Source: Paenibacillus sp. OV219 (lineage in GTDB: Bacteria; Bacillota; Bacilli; Paenibacillales; Paenibacillaceae). From it: a DNA stretch of 64,000 bases. How positions within the stretch are numbered: position 1 is the stretch's first letter; each line of letters opens with the position of its first letter. This document shows, piece by piece, positions 15,576 to 24,442 of the stretch. The position numbers and the translations under genes were made by a program. The stretch spans positions 186,001 to 250,000 of the forward strand of contig NZ_FOCJ01000006.1 in assembly GCF_900110075.1 (NCBI RefSeq), written 5' to 3'. A model generated the notes under the pieces. It worked only from the letters and a program-made list of their open reading frames with translations, did not search any database and was not told where the DNA came from.

Positions 15576-17369
15576 ATGAGGTTTTTGCAGCGCGAAGTTT
15601 TTTGGAATTCAATTGGTTTTAAAGTTTTTGTGCTCTACTTTGTTTCGATGTCACTCACTGTTTCCATAATGGGTTTTCTGTCCTTTACGAAATCGACATC
15701 CGTTATTCAATCGAATGCAGGGTCCATTGCCCTTCAGACGATCGAACAAGCGGAGAAACGGCTGCAAATGATCTTGGATGAATACGATAACCGTTCGCAG
15801 ATGATACTCGGTTATCAAGACCTTCAAAAGGGAATAACAGGGGGCTTCACCGATTATTACGATCGAGTTAGAAATACGACTACGATCTCAAACTTCATCA
15901 CGAATTTGGTCAATTCCAAGAACGATACGGTCAGCATGAACATCATCGGCAATTACGATACCTCATATCGTTATTCCATCATTACATCTACAGGGTTCAC
16001 GGTGCTGCCTAAAGCAGATCCGTCGTTGTGCCAGCAGGAGTGGTGTCGCCGAATTGTTGAGGCTGAAGGGAAGGTTGTCAGGTTTGGAATCGGATACTCC
16101 TTCATGCCGATCGACAGCCCGAATTATGAGAATACGCCCGTATATTCTTTCGGAAGAGCGCTTAAGAACCTTCAAGGACGAGGAGAAGTTATCGGCGTTC
16201 TACTGTACGAAATCAATCCGGAAGAGATTGAGAAGATACTCCGTGAGATTGATTTCAGTACGTCCGGCAATACATTCATTATGAAACGGTCTGGTGATAT
16301 CATCGCGCAAGATCCGGGAACGACTCTGCCTAGGGAGTTGTCGGAGCTGTCGTTACCTAAGAACGCTCAAGGCACTTATAGTGCGCGCATCCAGGGTGAG
16401 GATAAGCTGATCGTATACCGGGAGATGGAAGGAACGGACTGGTTATTGGTCGGTATGGTTCCGATGAAGAATCTAGTCAAAGATACGCGGCAGATCAAGA
16501 CGTTTACCGTTTATCTTGCACTCGCATTTGTCGTCGTAGCTATCATCTTGTCCTTTGTCGCGGGACGCTTCGTTCACAGGCCTGTTTATACGCTGATGTA
16601 TTACATGAAGAAGGCTCGGGAAGGGGACTTTGATGTAAAGATCCCCCGTAGTCGTAATGATGAATTCGGCATCTTATTTGAAAGTTTTAATGTCATGCTG
16701 TTTCGCATCAAGCAGCTGATTGATGAATTGTACGTCCAGCGGCTGTTGAAGAAGGAAACGCAATTAAAAATGCTTGCCTCGCAGATCAACGCGCATTTTA
16801 TTTATAACACGCTTGATTCGATTCACTGGATTTCGCGCATTTACAAGATTGATACGATCAGCACGATGATTTTTGGCTTATCGAAGTATTTGCGATTAAG
16901 TTTAAGTGATGGCAGAGAGTTTGTTACGGTAGATGAAGCTGTTGAACTGGTAGAGAGCTACTTATCCATTCAGAAAGCGAGATATGAGGATAAGTTTACA
17001 GTGGAAGTTGTTGTAGACCGTACAGTCAAGTACAACAAAGTATTAAAGTTTCTGTTCCAACCAATTGTCGAGAATGCGATCTATCATGGAATTGAGAACT
17101 TGACAGGAACAGGCGAGCTTCATATTTCTTGGGTGAAACAAGATTCCGGACTATTGTTTACGGTACGGGATAACGGGGTAGGAATACCAGAAGATCAACT
17201 GGAACAGATTAGAAGCACACTCGAGCAAACCGATATCAGAGAGAATTTCGCATTACGAAATATTAACGCGCAAATTAAATTAACTTATGGGACGGAATAC
17301 GGACTTACGCTCGAAAGTGAAGTTGGCGTAGGCACTTGTGTTAGTATGTTTATCCCCCTTGTTGACTAA
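15576..17369 (+). CDS. YesM-type sensor histidine kinase
   Basis: A 597-residue membrane sensor kinase of the LytS/YesM family. A first membrane span lies at about 15-36, an extracytoplasmic dCache-like region at 37-308, a second span at 309-331, then a HAMP linker (HRPVYTLMYYMKKAREGDF). The His-kinase domain has phospho-acceptor His407 in INAHFIYNTLD. The HATPase domain has the N box FQPIVENAIYHG and the G box RDNGVGIP. Together with the YesN-type partner it should sense an extracellular sugar or a loaded binding protein. The start overlaps no other signal; the ribosome site is weak (GGGGCTGAG). Confidence 0.93.
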   Translation: MRFLQREVFWNSIGFKVFVLYFVSMSLTVSIMGFLSFTKSTSVIQSNAGSIALQTIEQAEKRLQMILDEYDNRSQMILGYQDLQKGITGGFTDYYDRVRNTTTISNFITNLVNSKNDTVSMNIIGNYDTSYRYSIITSTGFTVLPKADPSLCQQEWCRRIVEAEGKVVRFGIGYSFMPIDSPNYENTPVYSFGRALKNLQGRGEVIGVLLYEINPEEIEKILREIDFSTSGNTFIMKRSGDIIAQDPGTTLPRELSELSLPKNAQGTYSARIQGEDKLIVYREMEGTDWLLVGMVPMKNLVKDTRQIKTFTVYLALAFVVVAIILSFVAGRFVHRPVYTLMYYMKKAREGDFDVKIPRSRNDEFGILFESFNVMLFRIKQLIDELYVQRLLKKETQLKMLASQINAHFIYNTLDSIHWISRIYKIDTISTMIFGLSKYLRLSLSDGREFVTVDEAVELVESYLSIQKARYEDKFTVEVVVDRTVKYNKVLKFLFQPIVENAIYHGIENLTGTGELHISWVKQDSGLLFTVRDNGVGIPEDQLEQIRSTLEQTDIRENFALRNINAQIKLTYGTEYGLTLESEVGVGTCVSMFIPLVD

Positions 17370-17456
17370 AGAAACAAAAAAAGCTACTAAATCTCAAATC
17401 CCGCCACTTTTTTCGGAGTGTTGGAAACGTATACAATATTGAGGGAGGTCCATAGT

Positions 17457-18806
17457 GTGGAGGTGAAGTTAAGCTCTCGCTTTATTCTCGTTTTCCTGCT
17501 AGTTTGGCCTTTGATTGCCGGGTGTACGGATAATGTATTGCAATCTCCTGGTGGAACGAGCTCGGGTGTTGATGCAGGAAGCGGGGGGAAAAGCCCCGTG
17601 AAGCCTGTAACGATCGACTTCTGGTTCCCCTGGGGTGGAGAATACAAGAAAGAATTTAAAGCGAATGTAGTTGACGAGTTCGAGAAGAAGTACCCAAACA
17701 TTAAAGTAAACATGACATTCGTTGAGACAACGGGAAATACGCAAGCTTCGGATAAGCTGCTTACGGCAATCGCAGCCTCTAACCCGCCCGACGTAGCATT
17801 GTTCGACCGGTTTCTAATCGCTTCATGGGCTTTCAAAGGAGCGTTAACAGACCTGACAGGGTATGTTGATGCGTCCGGGATTTCCTCTAGCGACTATTAT
17901 GATGCGATATGGAAGGAAGCCCAATACGAGAACAAAGTATACGGCCTTCCATGGGGTACGGATAACCGGGAAATGTATTACAACAAGTCGTTAATGAAAG
18001 CTGCTGGTCTAAATCCCGAAGTTCCGCCTTCCTCGAGAGAAGAGCTTGACGTAATGGCGGCCAAGATGTTTAAGAGGGGATTAAACAACAGGTACGAGCA
18101 AGTCGGGTTTATCCCATGGCTGAATCAAGGCTTCCTGTACACGCAAGGCTGGAACTGGGGCGGCAGTTGGGAAAAGAATGGAGAGCTGGTTCCTAACGAC
18201 CCGCAAATCGTGAAGGCCGTGGATTGGATGACTTGGTATGCAAAGACGTACGATATTGAATCTTTGGACAGCTTCACCCACGAAATCGGACAAACCGGCA
18301 TGAATGCTTTCTTGACGGGCAAGATTGGTTTTGTCTACGACGGCAACTGGCTCTTGAACGATCTAAAGAAGTATTCAGCTCAGTTTGACTGGGGCGTTGC
18401 TCCGATGCCTGCTCCTAGCGGCAAGAAGCCTGCAACTTGGGCCGGCGGCTGGTCCTTCGTAATCCCGAAGGGCGCGGTGCATGAGAAAGAAGCATGGGAA
18501 TTCATTAAATTCGTCGCAGGCAAGGAAGGCACACTGCTCTGGGCGAAGCGCCAAATGGATAACAATGATATAACTGCAATGCCAGCTGTGAATGAGGAGC
18601 TAAACCTGAAAGGGAACCCTAACCTCAAAGTGTTTTTGGATCAGATGCCCAAAGCATACACGAGGCCTGTTACTCCGGTCGGATCGTTCTTGTGGAACGA
18701 GACGTTCAGAATCCAGGACCTTGCGATTAACGGCAGAGGTACCCCGCAGGAGCTGCTCGCACAGTTAAAAAAGAACGTGAATGCCGAATTGGCTAAATTG
18801 AAGTAA
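17457..18806 (+). CDS. ABC transporter sugar-binding lipoprotein (copy 1)
   Basis: A 449-residue solute-binding protein of the family 1 (maltose-binding-like) type. The lipobox is LIAGC with Cys23 as the lipid-anchored residue, followed by a short Gly/Ser linker and FWFPWGGEYKKEF. The GTG at 17457 is chosen because GGGAGGT lies eight bases upstream and gives a proper signal peptide. The protein is closely similar over its whole mature length to the binding protein at 20156 (shared VETTG-TQASDKLLTAIA, PPDVALFDRFLI, GLPWGTDNR), so the two are duplicates. It follows the sensor kinase by about 90 bases and is co-directional with the oxidoreductase gene. Confidence 0.92.
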   Translation: MEVKLSSRFILVFLLVWPLIAGCTDNVLQSPGGTSSGVDAGSGGKSPVKPVTIDFWFPWGGEYKKEFKANVVDEFEKKYPNIKVNMTFVETTGNTQASDKLLTAIAASNPPDVALFDRFLIASWAFKGALTDLTGYVDASGISSSDYYDAIWKEAQYENKVYGLPWGTDNREMYYNKSLMKAAGLNPEVPPSSREELDVMAAKMFKRGLNNRYEQVGFIPWLNQGFLYTQGWNWGGSWEKNGELVPNDPQIVKAVDWMTWYAKTYDIESLDSFTHEIGQTGMNAFLTGKIGFVYDGNWLLNDLKKYSAQFDWGVAPMPAPSGKKPATWAGGWSFVIPKGAVHEKEAWEFIKFVAGKEGTLLWAKRQMDNNDITAMPAVNEELNLKGNPNLKVFLDQMPKAYTRPVTPVGSFLWNETFRIQDLAINGRGTPQELLAQLKKNVNAELAKLK

Positions 18807-18827
18807 TAACCTTAGGAGGGAAATAAA

Positions 18828-19817
18828 ATGGGAAAAGTTCGTTTCTTAATGATTGGCGTCGGCGGAATGGGTAGAGAGCACATCAGAAGACTTCTGGAAG
18901 TGCCTGAAGCTGAAATCGTGGCATTGGCAGATCCTTCTGAAGGGGCTGTTAACCAAGTGAAGGAACGTTTCCCTCAGCTGAACGATTTGCCGGTTTATAC
19001 GGACTATCGCGAAGCTATTGCTCAAGCAGGCGCGGATGCTGCAATCATCGTCTCGCCGCATAGCATGCATTTCGAGCAAGGTATGGCTTGTTTGGACGGC
19101 GGCTTGCATGTGTTGATGGAGAAACCGTTTGTTGACGGATCTGAGAGCGCTGAGAAGATTATTGCACGTGCGGCAGAAGTGAACAAACATCTCGCGGTTG
19201 CTTACCAGCGTCACCTTATGGGCCAGTTCATCTATATCCGTAACTTGATCCAGAGTGGTGAACTCGGAACTATCAACTACATTAATGCCTATCAGGCGCA
19301 AGCGTGGCTGAATGGTGCGAGAGGGACTTGGAGACAGAATCCGGCGCTATCCTGCGGCGGGCAATTGAATGATTCCGGCAGCCACCTTCTCGACGTAGTG
19401 CTTTGGGTAAGCGGCTTGGAGCCAGAGACCGTAACGGCTACAATTGACAACCGTGGAACTGAGGTCGATATCGATTCGTCCGTAACGGTTCGTTTCCACG
19501 GGGGAGCAATCGCTTCTTTCAACGTGGTCGGAAGTGCAAGCATCGGCTGGCAAGAAGATCTTTCCATCCATGGAGACAAGGGATCGGTGCTGTATCGCAA
19601 CGGTAAAATTCTAGTCGCCAAGGAAGGTCAAAGAGAGTTGACCGAAGTGAACGAAGAACTGCCTGATTCCAGTGATCCGAATCGCGACTTCGTCGATCTG
19701 GTCCTTGGCAAGGTTAGCGAAGCGGCAGCGCCATCAAGCTGTGGCTTGCGTATTGCTCGTTTAACTGAGGGAGCTTGGAAAAGCGCTGCTAACGGCAGCC
19801 AAGTCATTCACTTATAA
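18828..19817 (+). CDS. Gfo/Idh/MocA family oxidoreductase
   Basis: A 329-residue NAD(P)-dependent sugar or inositol dehydrogenase-type protein. The Rossmann start is RFLMIGVGGMGREHIRRL. The EKP motif (LMEKPFVDG, near 98-106) is the usual cofactor/catalytic lysine site, and GSHLLDVVLW is the C-terminal signature with the catalytic-type Asp/His region. TAGGAGGG precedes the start by several bases. It lies between the two duplicated binding proteins, so it probably oxidises or epimerises a sugar taken up by this system. The substrate cannot be assigned. Confidence 0.88.
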   Translation: MGKVRFLMIGVGGMGREHIRRLLEVPEAEIVALADPSEGAVNQVKERFPQLNDLPVYTDYREAIAQAGADAAIIVSPHSMHFEQGMACLDGGLHVLMEKPFVDGSESAEKIIARAAEVNKHLAVAYQRHLMGQFIYIRNLIQSGELGTINYINAYQAQAWLNGARGTWRQNPALSCGGQLNDSGSHLLDVVLWVSGLEPETVTATIDNRGTEVDIDSSVTVRFHGGAIASFNVVGSASIGWQEDLSIHGDKGSVLYRNGKILVAKEGQRELTEVNEELPDSSDPNRDFVDLVLGKVSEAAAPSSCGLRIARLTEGAWKSAANGSQVIHL

Positions 19818-19851
19818 TTTTACGGGAATCATTCATCCAATAGGCTCATGA

Positions 19852-19890
19852 ACAGGCTGCCGCAGTTTTCATTGCGGCAGCTTGTTTTAT
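19852..19890 (+). terminator. Terminator after the Gfo/Idh/MocA gene
   Basis: ACAGGCTGCCGCA (19852-19864) pairs with TGCGGCAGCTTGT (19873-19885), followed by TTT. It ends the transcript carrying the regulator pair and first binding protein. Confidence 0.8.
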
Positions 19891-19959
19891 TAAAATCAAG
19901 GGCCCGATTTCATTCATTCTTTGTCAGACAAGCCCGACATTCAGGGATTAGAAATGTCA

Positions 19960-20007
19960 TATAATTGGGGCTAAGAAATGATTCGAAGAGGAATCATTTC
20001 TTTTTTT
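19960..20007 (+). promoter_or_regulatory. TATAAT box followed at once by a strong terminator hairpin
   Basis: A perfect TATAAT at 19960-19965 (no clear -35) precedes the stem GAAATGATTC (19975-19984)/GAATCATTTC (19991-20000) and seven T. A transcript from this box would be only about 35 bases long. It could be a second barrier to read-through or a small terminated RNA or attenuator ahead of the second binding-protein gene. The rest of the 338-bp gap has no ORF. Confidence 0.45.
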
Positions 20008-20097
20008 GTAGAAGTGAGGCGAATAGTGTAACCAAACAGATAGAAACAGTAAAAAATAACACACTAAAAGCAAAAGTAAACACATTATGCGAATAAA

Positions 20098-20113
20098 TGA
20101 AAACGCATACAAT
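20098..20113 (+). promoter_or_regulatory. cre-like site overlapping a -10 box before the second binding-protein gene
   Basis: TGAAAACGCATACA (20098-20111) matches the CcpA cre consensus TGWNANCGNTNWCA except at one position. It overlaps the candidate -10 TACAAT (20108-20113). CcpA repression of a sugar uptake gene would be expected, but the match is imperfect. Confidence 0.45.
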
Positions 20114-20155
20114 AAGGTTGTACTCGGGAACGAGTAAAAATAGGGAGGTTACCAG

Positions 20156-21607
20156 ATGGAGAATGTAAAGGTGCAGGCAACGAACAAAAACAAAAAGTTT
20201 GTAGCATTGTCATTAACTGCAATTACAGCACTGTCTTTAACACTGGCAGGTTGTGGTAGCAGTAATAACAGCAACACAGCATCCACCGATGGGAACGCAA
20301 ACAAAGCAGCTAACAACACGGCAGCTGCAAACAACACAGCTGACAACACAGCAGCTGCAAACAACAAAGCTGACAACACAGCAGCATCCGATGAAAAAGT
20401 TACAATTGATTTCTGGTTCCCGTGGGGCGGAGACTTCCAAAAGGACTTTAAAAAGACAGTAGTGGATCCTTTTGAAGCAGCACATCCAAACATTAAAGTA
20501 AAAATGACTTTCGTGGAAACGACAGGTCAAACGCAAGCGTCTGATAAATTGCTAACTGCTATCGCAGGCGGCAACCCACCTGACGTTGCATTGTTCGACC
20601 GCTTCCTGATCGGTTCATGGGCTGCGAAAGGCTCTTTGGCGGATTTGAAAGGGTACTTGGACGCTTCTGACGACCTTAAAGCTGAAGATTACTACCCAGG
20701 TCTGTGGGCAGAAGTAGTTTATAAGGAAGGCGTATACGGCCTCCCGTGGGGTACAGATAACCGCGCGATGTACTACAACAAGACTTTGATGAAACAAGCC
20801 GGACTTGATCCTGAGAAGCCACCAACAACGCTTGAAGAATTGGATGCAATGGCTGAGAAGATCTTCAAGAAGGGCAAAAACGGTAAGTATGACACAATCG
20901 GCTTCATTCCTTGGATGAACCAAGGCTTCTTCTATACACAAGCTTGGAACTGGGGCGGTAAGTGGGAAGACGCTGACCACAACCTGACTCCAAACGATCC
21001 GCAAAACGTTAAAGCTCTTCAATGGATGGCGGATTATGCGAAGAAATATGACATTTCCAACCTGACAAGCTTCTCCGACGCTATGGGTCAAACTGGTATG
21101 AACCCGATCTGGTCCGGTAAAGTCGGCTTCGCGTTCGACGGTAACTGGGTACTCAACGATTTGGCGAAATACAAACCAAACTTTGAGTGGGGCGTAGCTC
21201 CAATGCCAGCAGCAGAAGGTCACCCATCAGTTACATGGGCAGGCGGCTGGTCGTACGTTGTTCCTAAAGGCTCCAAGCATGAAGCACAAGCATGGGAGTT
21301 CCTCAAATATGTAGCAGGTAAAGAAGGCACGCTCGGCTATGCAAAACGTCCTAACGCAGGTAACGACATTACGGCTATGCCTGCTGTCAACGATGAGCTT
21401 AAACTCGCTGACAATCCGAACCTGAAAGTATTCCTTGACTTGATGCCAACAGCATTCACAAGACCAGTTACGCCAGTAGGCTCCTTCCTATGGAACGAAA
21501 CAATGCGCGTACAGGATTTGGCGATCCATGGTAAAGGCGATGCACAAGCGCTTCTTGACGAAGTTAAGAAGAACGTTGATGGCGAACTCGCTAAACTTGG
21601 TGGCTAA
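20156..21607 (+). CDS. ABC transporter sugar-binding lipoprotein (copy 2)
   Basis: A 483-residue lipoprotein of the same family as the product at 17457. The lipobox is LAGC with Cys33. A 45-residue linker follows, built of imperfect repeats of Ala, Asn, Thr and Asp (NNTADNTAAANN), then the conserved VTIDFWFPWGGDFQKDF. Codon choice and Shine-Dalgarno (TAGGGAGGT) suggest high expression, as is normal for the binding protein of a transporter. It precedes the two permease genes, separated from them by a hairpin that may reduce downstream transcription. Two nearly equal binding proteins serving one permease pair could bind different glycans. Confidence 0.93.
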   Translation: MENVKVQATNKNKKFVALSLTAITALSLTLAGCGSSNNSNTASTDGNANKAANNTAAANNTADNTAAANNKADNTAASDEKVTIDFWFPWGGDFQKDFKKTVVDPFEAAHPNIKVKMTFVETTGQTQASDKLLTAIAGGNPPDVALFDRFLIGSWAAKGSLADLKGYLDASDDLKAEDYYPGLWAEVVYKEGVYGLPWGTDNRAMYYNKTLMKQAGLDPEKPPTTLEELDAMAEKIFKKGKNGKYDTIGFIPWMNQGFFYTQAWNWGGKWEDADHNLTPNDPQNVKALQWMADYAKKYDISNLTSFSDAMGQTGMNPIWSGKVGFAFDGNWVLNDLAKYKPNFEWGVAPMPAAEGHPSVTWAGGWSYVVPKGSKHEAQAWEFLKYVAGKEGTLGYAKRPNAGNDITAMPAVNDELKLADNPNLKVFLDLMPTAFTRPVTPVGSFLWNETMRVQDLAIHGKGDAQALLDEVKKNVDGELAKLGG

Positions 21608-21641
21608 ACCTAAGCATGCATGAATAAGGAGTAAGAGGACT

Positions 21642-21667
21642 GGGCGGATACATTCCGCCCCTTCTCT
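21642..21667 (+). terminator. Intra-operon attenuating hairpin
   Basis: GGGCGGA (21642-21648) and TCCGCCC (21654-21660) with a five-base loop, followed by CTTCTCTCTTT. The imperfect U tract suggests partial termination, giving more binding protein than permease mRNA. Confidence 0.6.
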
Positions 21668-21706
21668 CTTTATAGAGAATTGAACCGATAGAGGGAGGTA
21701 ATGGGA

Positions 21707-22657
21707 GTGGCAACAGTCGGAACTACCGCCAAAGATAATACGGCTGCCCTTATGCAGACGAAAAACAAGAAATCTACTAAGTTCGAGACTAAACTCGCGC
21801 TGTTCGGATTGCTTTTTGCATCACCCTGGATCCTGGGCTTGCTATTTTTTAATATTTATCCATTACTAGCATCAGCTTACTATAGCTTTACCACTTACAG
21901 CATCCTAGAGCCTGGAAAGTTTGTAGGATTCGAGAACTATACGACTTTGTTCAAAGATGATGTCTTCTGGAAAAGTATCTCTAACACGTTGTACTACACA
22001 TTTATTTTTGTGCCCTTGAGTATTGTGCAAGGTGTAGCGCTCGCTATGCTTCTGAACTTGAAAATCAAAGGACAAGGCATTTATAGAACGCTGTTCTTCA
22101 TTCCTAGCTTAGTTCCAGAAATCGCGACAGTTATCATCTGGCTGTGGCTGCTCAACCCGCAATTCGGGCTTGTGAACTTCTGGTTAGATAAAATTGGAAT
22201 TTCTGGACCGCCGTGGATCGGCAGTGAAGTCTGGTCCAAGCCATCGTTGATTCTCATGAGTTTGTGGGGCACGGGGCAAGCGGTCGTTATATATTTGGCT
22301 GGTTTACAAGATGTGCCGCAAGATTATTATGATGCTGCACAAGTGGACGGAGCCAATGCTTGGCAACGTATGCGGACGATCACTTTGCCGCTGCTCACGC
22401 CAGTTATCTTCTTTAACATGATTATGGGAATGATCGGCGCGTTGCAGAACTTCGTTCTGCCATACACGCTTACAAACGGACAAGGAACTCCAGCCAATTC
22501 CATGATGTTCTACGTCATGTATTTGTACACGAATGGCTTCGCTTACTTGAAGATGGGATACGCTTCAGCGATGGCATGGATTCTGTTCATCATCGTTGTC
22601 GCGCTTACGGCGATCATCTTCGCAACGCAAAAACGCTGGGTCCACTATCAAAGATAA
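21707..22657 (+). CDS. Sugar ABC transporter permease (MalF-like)
   Basis: A 316-residue inner-membrane permease with six predicted spans. The EAA loop that contacts the ATPase is DAAQVDGANAWQRMRTITLPLL near 205-226. The start is the GTG at 21707, eight bases after GGGAGG. The ATG six bases earlier is only two bases from the ribosome site, so it is unlikely. It pairs with the permease 23 bases downstream. No ATP-binding subunit is encoded in the cluster, which is common for sugar importers of this type that share an MsiK/MsmX-like ATPase. Confidence 0.92.
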   Translation: MATVGTTAKDNTAALMQTKNKKSTKFETKLALFGLLFASPWILGLLFFNIYPLLASAYYSFTTYSILEPGKFVGFENYTTLFKDDVFWKSISNTLYYTFIFVPLSIVQGVALAMLLNLKIKGQGIYRTLFFIPSLVPEIATVIIWLWLLNPQFGLVNFWLDKIGISGPPWIGSEVWSKPSLILMSLWGTGQAVVIYLAGLQDVPQDYYDAAQVDGANAWQRMRTITLPLLTPVIFFNMIMGMIGALQNFVLPYTLTNGQGTPANSMMFYVMYLYTNGFAYLKMGYASAMAWILFIIVVALTAIIFATQKRWVHYQR

Positions 22658-22680
22658 GAATAGAGGGGGAGAAGTCTTTC

Positions 22681-23517
22681 ATGGAAACTAGTAGCAGACT
22701 TTCGTTCTTTCAGAAGGGATTTGCTCATTTTGTTCTTATTGTAATGGGTGCGTTTTTCTTATCTCCCTTTCTATGGATGGTATCCACATCGCTCAAATCG
22801 AACGCTGAATTGTTCCTTTGGCCGCCGAAGTGGATTCCAAGCTCTATGGTATGGAGAAATTATCCGGATGCCATTGATTACATTCCGTTCTTCAAATATC
22901 TATCCAATTCATTACTAATTTCTGGCCTCGCGACTGTAGCGGTACTCATATCTTGTCCGCTCGTAGCGTACAGCTTAGCCCGTATTCCGTGGAAAGGCGC
23001 AAAGCCGTTATTTGGTGCTACTTTGATTGTCATGATGATGCCTTATCAAGTGACAATGATTCCAATCTTTATCACATTCAAAAATATCGGTTGGGTAGGA
23101 ACGAACATTCCATTGTGGCTTCCAGCGTTATTCGGCGCTCCATTCTATATTTTCTTGCTTCGCCAGTTTTTCATGGGCTTGCCTAAGGAGCTAGAGGATG
23201 CTGCTCGGATTGATGGCGCCTCTGAGCTGCGTATTTACTCGCAAATCATGCTTCCGCTTTGTAAGCCTGCTTTGCTGACGATCGCATTGTTCCAATTCAT
23301 GGGCAGCTGGAAGGACTATCAAGGTCCGCTCATCTACTTGTCGGACGAGAGCCAGTATACGCTTATGCTTGGTATGCAAGCGTTCAAGTCTCAGCATGGT
23401 GCTGAGTGGCAGTTGATGATGGCTACTCTCGTAATGATTACAATGCCAATTATGATTCTTTATTTCTTGGTTCAAAAAGCGTTTATCCGCGGTATCACAT
23501 TTACAGGTATTAAATAA
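22681..23517 (+). CDS. Sugar ABC transporter permease (MalG-like)
   Basis: A 278-residue permease of the carbohydrate uptake type 1 family, with an N-terminal span (LIVMGAFFLSPFLWMVSTSLK) followed by five more. The EAA loop is LEDAARIDGASELRIYSQIMLPL near 175-197. It ends with the usual QKAFIRGITFTGIK C-terminus. The start has GAGGGGGAG upstream. The gene forms a heterodimer partner for the preceding permease and is followed within 30 bases by the isomerase gene. Confidence 0.93.
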   Translation: METSSRLSFFQKGFAHFVLIVMGAFFLSPFLWMVSTSLKSNAELFLWPPKWIPSSMVWRNYPDAIDYIPFFKYLSNSLLISGLATVAVLISCPLVAYSLARIPWKGAKPLFGATLIVMMMPYQVTMIPIFITFKNIGWVGTNIPLWLPALFGAPFYIFLLRQFFMGLPKELEDAARIDGASELRIYSQIMLPLCKPALLTIALFQFMGSWKDYQGPLIYLSDESQYTLMLGMQAFKSQHGAEWQLMMATLVMITMPIMILYFLVQKAFIRGITFTGIK

Positions 23518-23544
23518 TAGCATTTGCCAAGGGAGAGGAATGTC

Positions 23545-24414
23545 ATTAAGCTGCAAATCGGAACACGCATTCCACCGAAGATCGGTGCGCAAGGGTTAGA
23601 GCAGACGGCCGCATGGGCTGCTTCTGTAGGACTGGATACACTGGATGTCCCACGGTTAAATCCAGAAGTTAAGCAAATTCTCGATGCTGCCGGACTCGGC
23701 ATTGGATCTGTTGATGCCTCCGGAACCGGAGCATTGCTTGGTAAAGACGACGCTCGCCGGGAAGCGGCAGCAGAGTCTGTTAAGAAGCAGATAACTGAGA
23801 TGGCTGCACTAGGTGGCAAGGCAATGTTCATGTGCCTTGTGCCAGAGGATCGTACAGCACCTCGTAGCGAGAGCTTCGCGATCTGGAAAGATAGCTTCCC
23901 TGAACTTGTCCGTCATGCGGAAAAAGAAGGCGTTTATATCGCTATTGAAGGTTGGCCAGGACCTGCTCCGCACTATCCGACCATCGGATGTACACCGGAG
24001 ATGTGGCGCGCGATGTTTGAAGCGATCCCTTCCAAGCACTACGGGCTCAACTACGACCCATCACACATGGTGCGCCTTGGAATCGATTATTTAAGAGCGC
24101 TTACAGAATTCGGTGAGCGAATCAATCATGTTCACGGTAAAGATACAGAAATTCTGACCGATGAGCTGTATGAGTGCGGCGTTCTGGAAGCAACGTTTGG
24201 CGCGAAGTACGGATTCTCAGAAGGCTCTTGGCGTTATACAATTCCAGGCCACGGCGCAGTGGAATGGAGTAAAGTAGCTGTAAGGCTGGATCGCCTCGGC
24301 TATCAAGGCGCCATCGGTATTGAGCTTGAGGATCACCGTTTCTGGGGAACGATCGAGAAGGAACAAGAAGGCATTATTAAGGCGAAAGAGCATTTGGCTC
24401 TTTATTTCAAATAG
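23545..24414 (+). CDS. Sugar phosphate isomerase/epimerase-like TIM-barrel protein with a probable ATT start
   Basis: A 289-residue xylose-isomerase-like TIM-barrel protein (AP endonuclease 2 superfamily). Visible features are FMCLVPED, YIAIEGWPGP with the metal-binding Glu, NYDPSHMVRLGID with Asp/His, HVHGKDTE and the closing GIELEDHRF with Glu. The start is odd. AAGGGAGAGG ends at 23538; the ATG at 23540 is out of frame, and the in-frame TTG at 23524 lies before the ribosome site. An ATT at 23545 gives (M)KLQIGTRIPPK, the expected start of the family, so initiation is probably at ATT, unless a base is wrong in the sequence. It likely acts on the sugar released by the mannosidase. Confidence 0.82.
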   Translation: MKLQIGTRIPPKIGAQGLEQTAAWAASVGLDTLDVPRLNPEVKQILDAAGLGIGSVDASGTGALLGKDDARREAAAESVKKQITEMAALGGKAMFMCLVPEDRTAPRSESFAIWKDSFPELVRHAEKEGVYIAIEGWPGPAPHYPTIGCTPEMWRAMFEAIPSKHYGLNYDPSHMVRLGIDYLRALTEFGERINHVHGKDTEILTDELYECGVLEATFGAKYGFSEGSWRYTIPGHGAVEWSKVAVRLDRLGYQGAIGIELEDHRFWGTIEKEQEGIIKAKEHLALYFK

Positions 24415-24442
24415 GTATCTGTTCGAAGGTGGGAAATAGATA

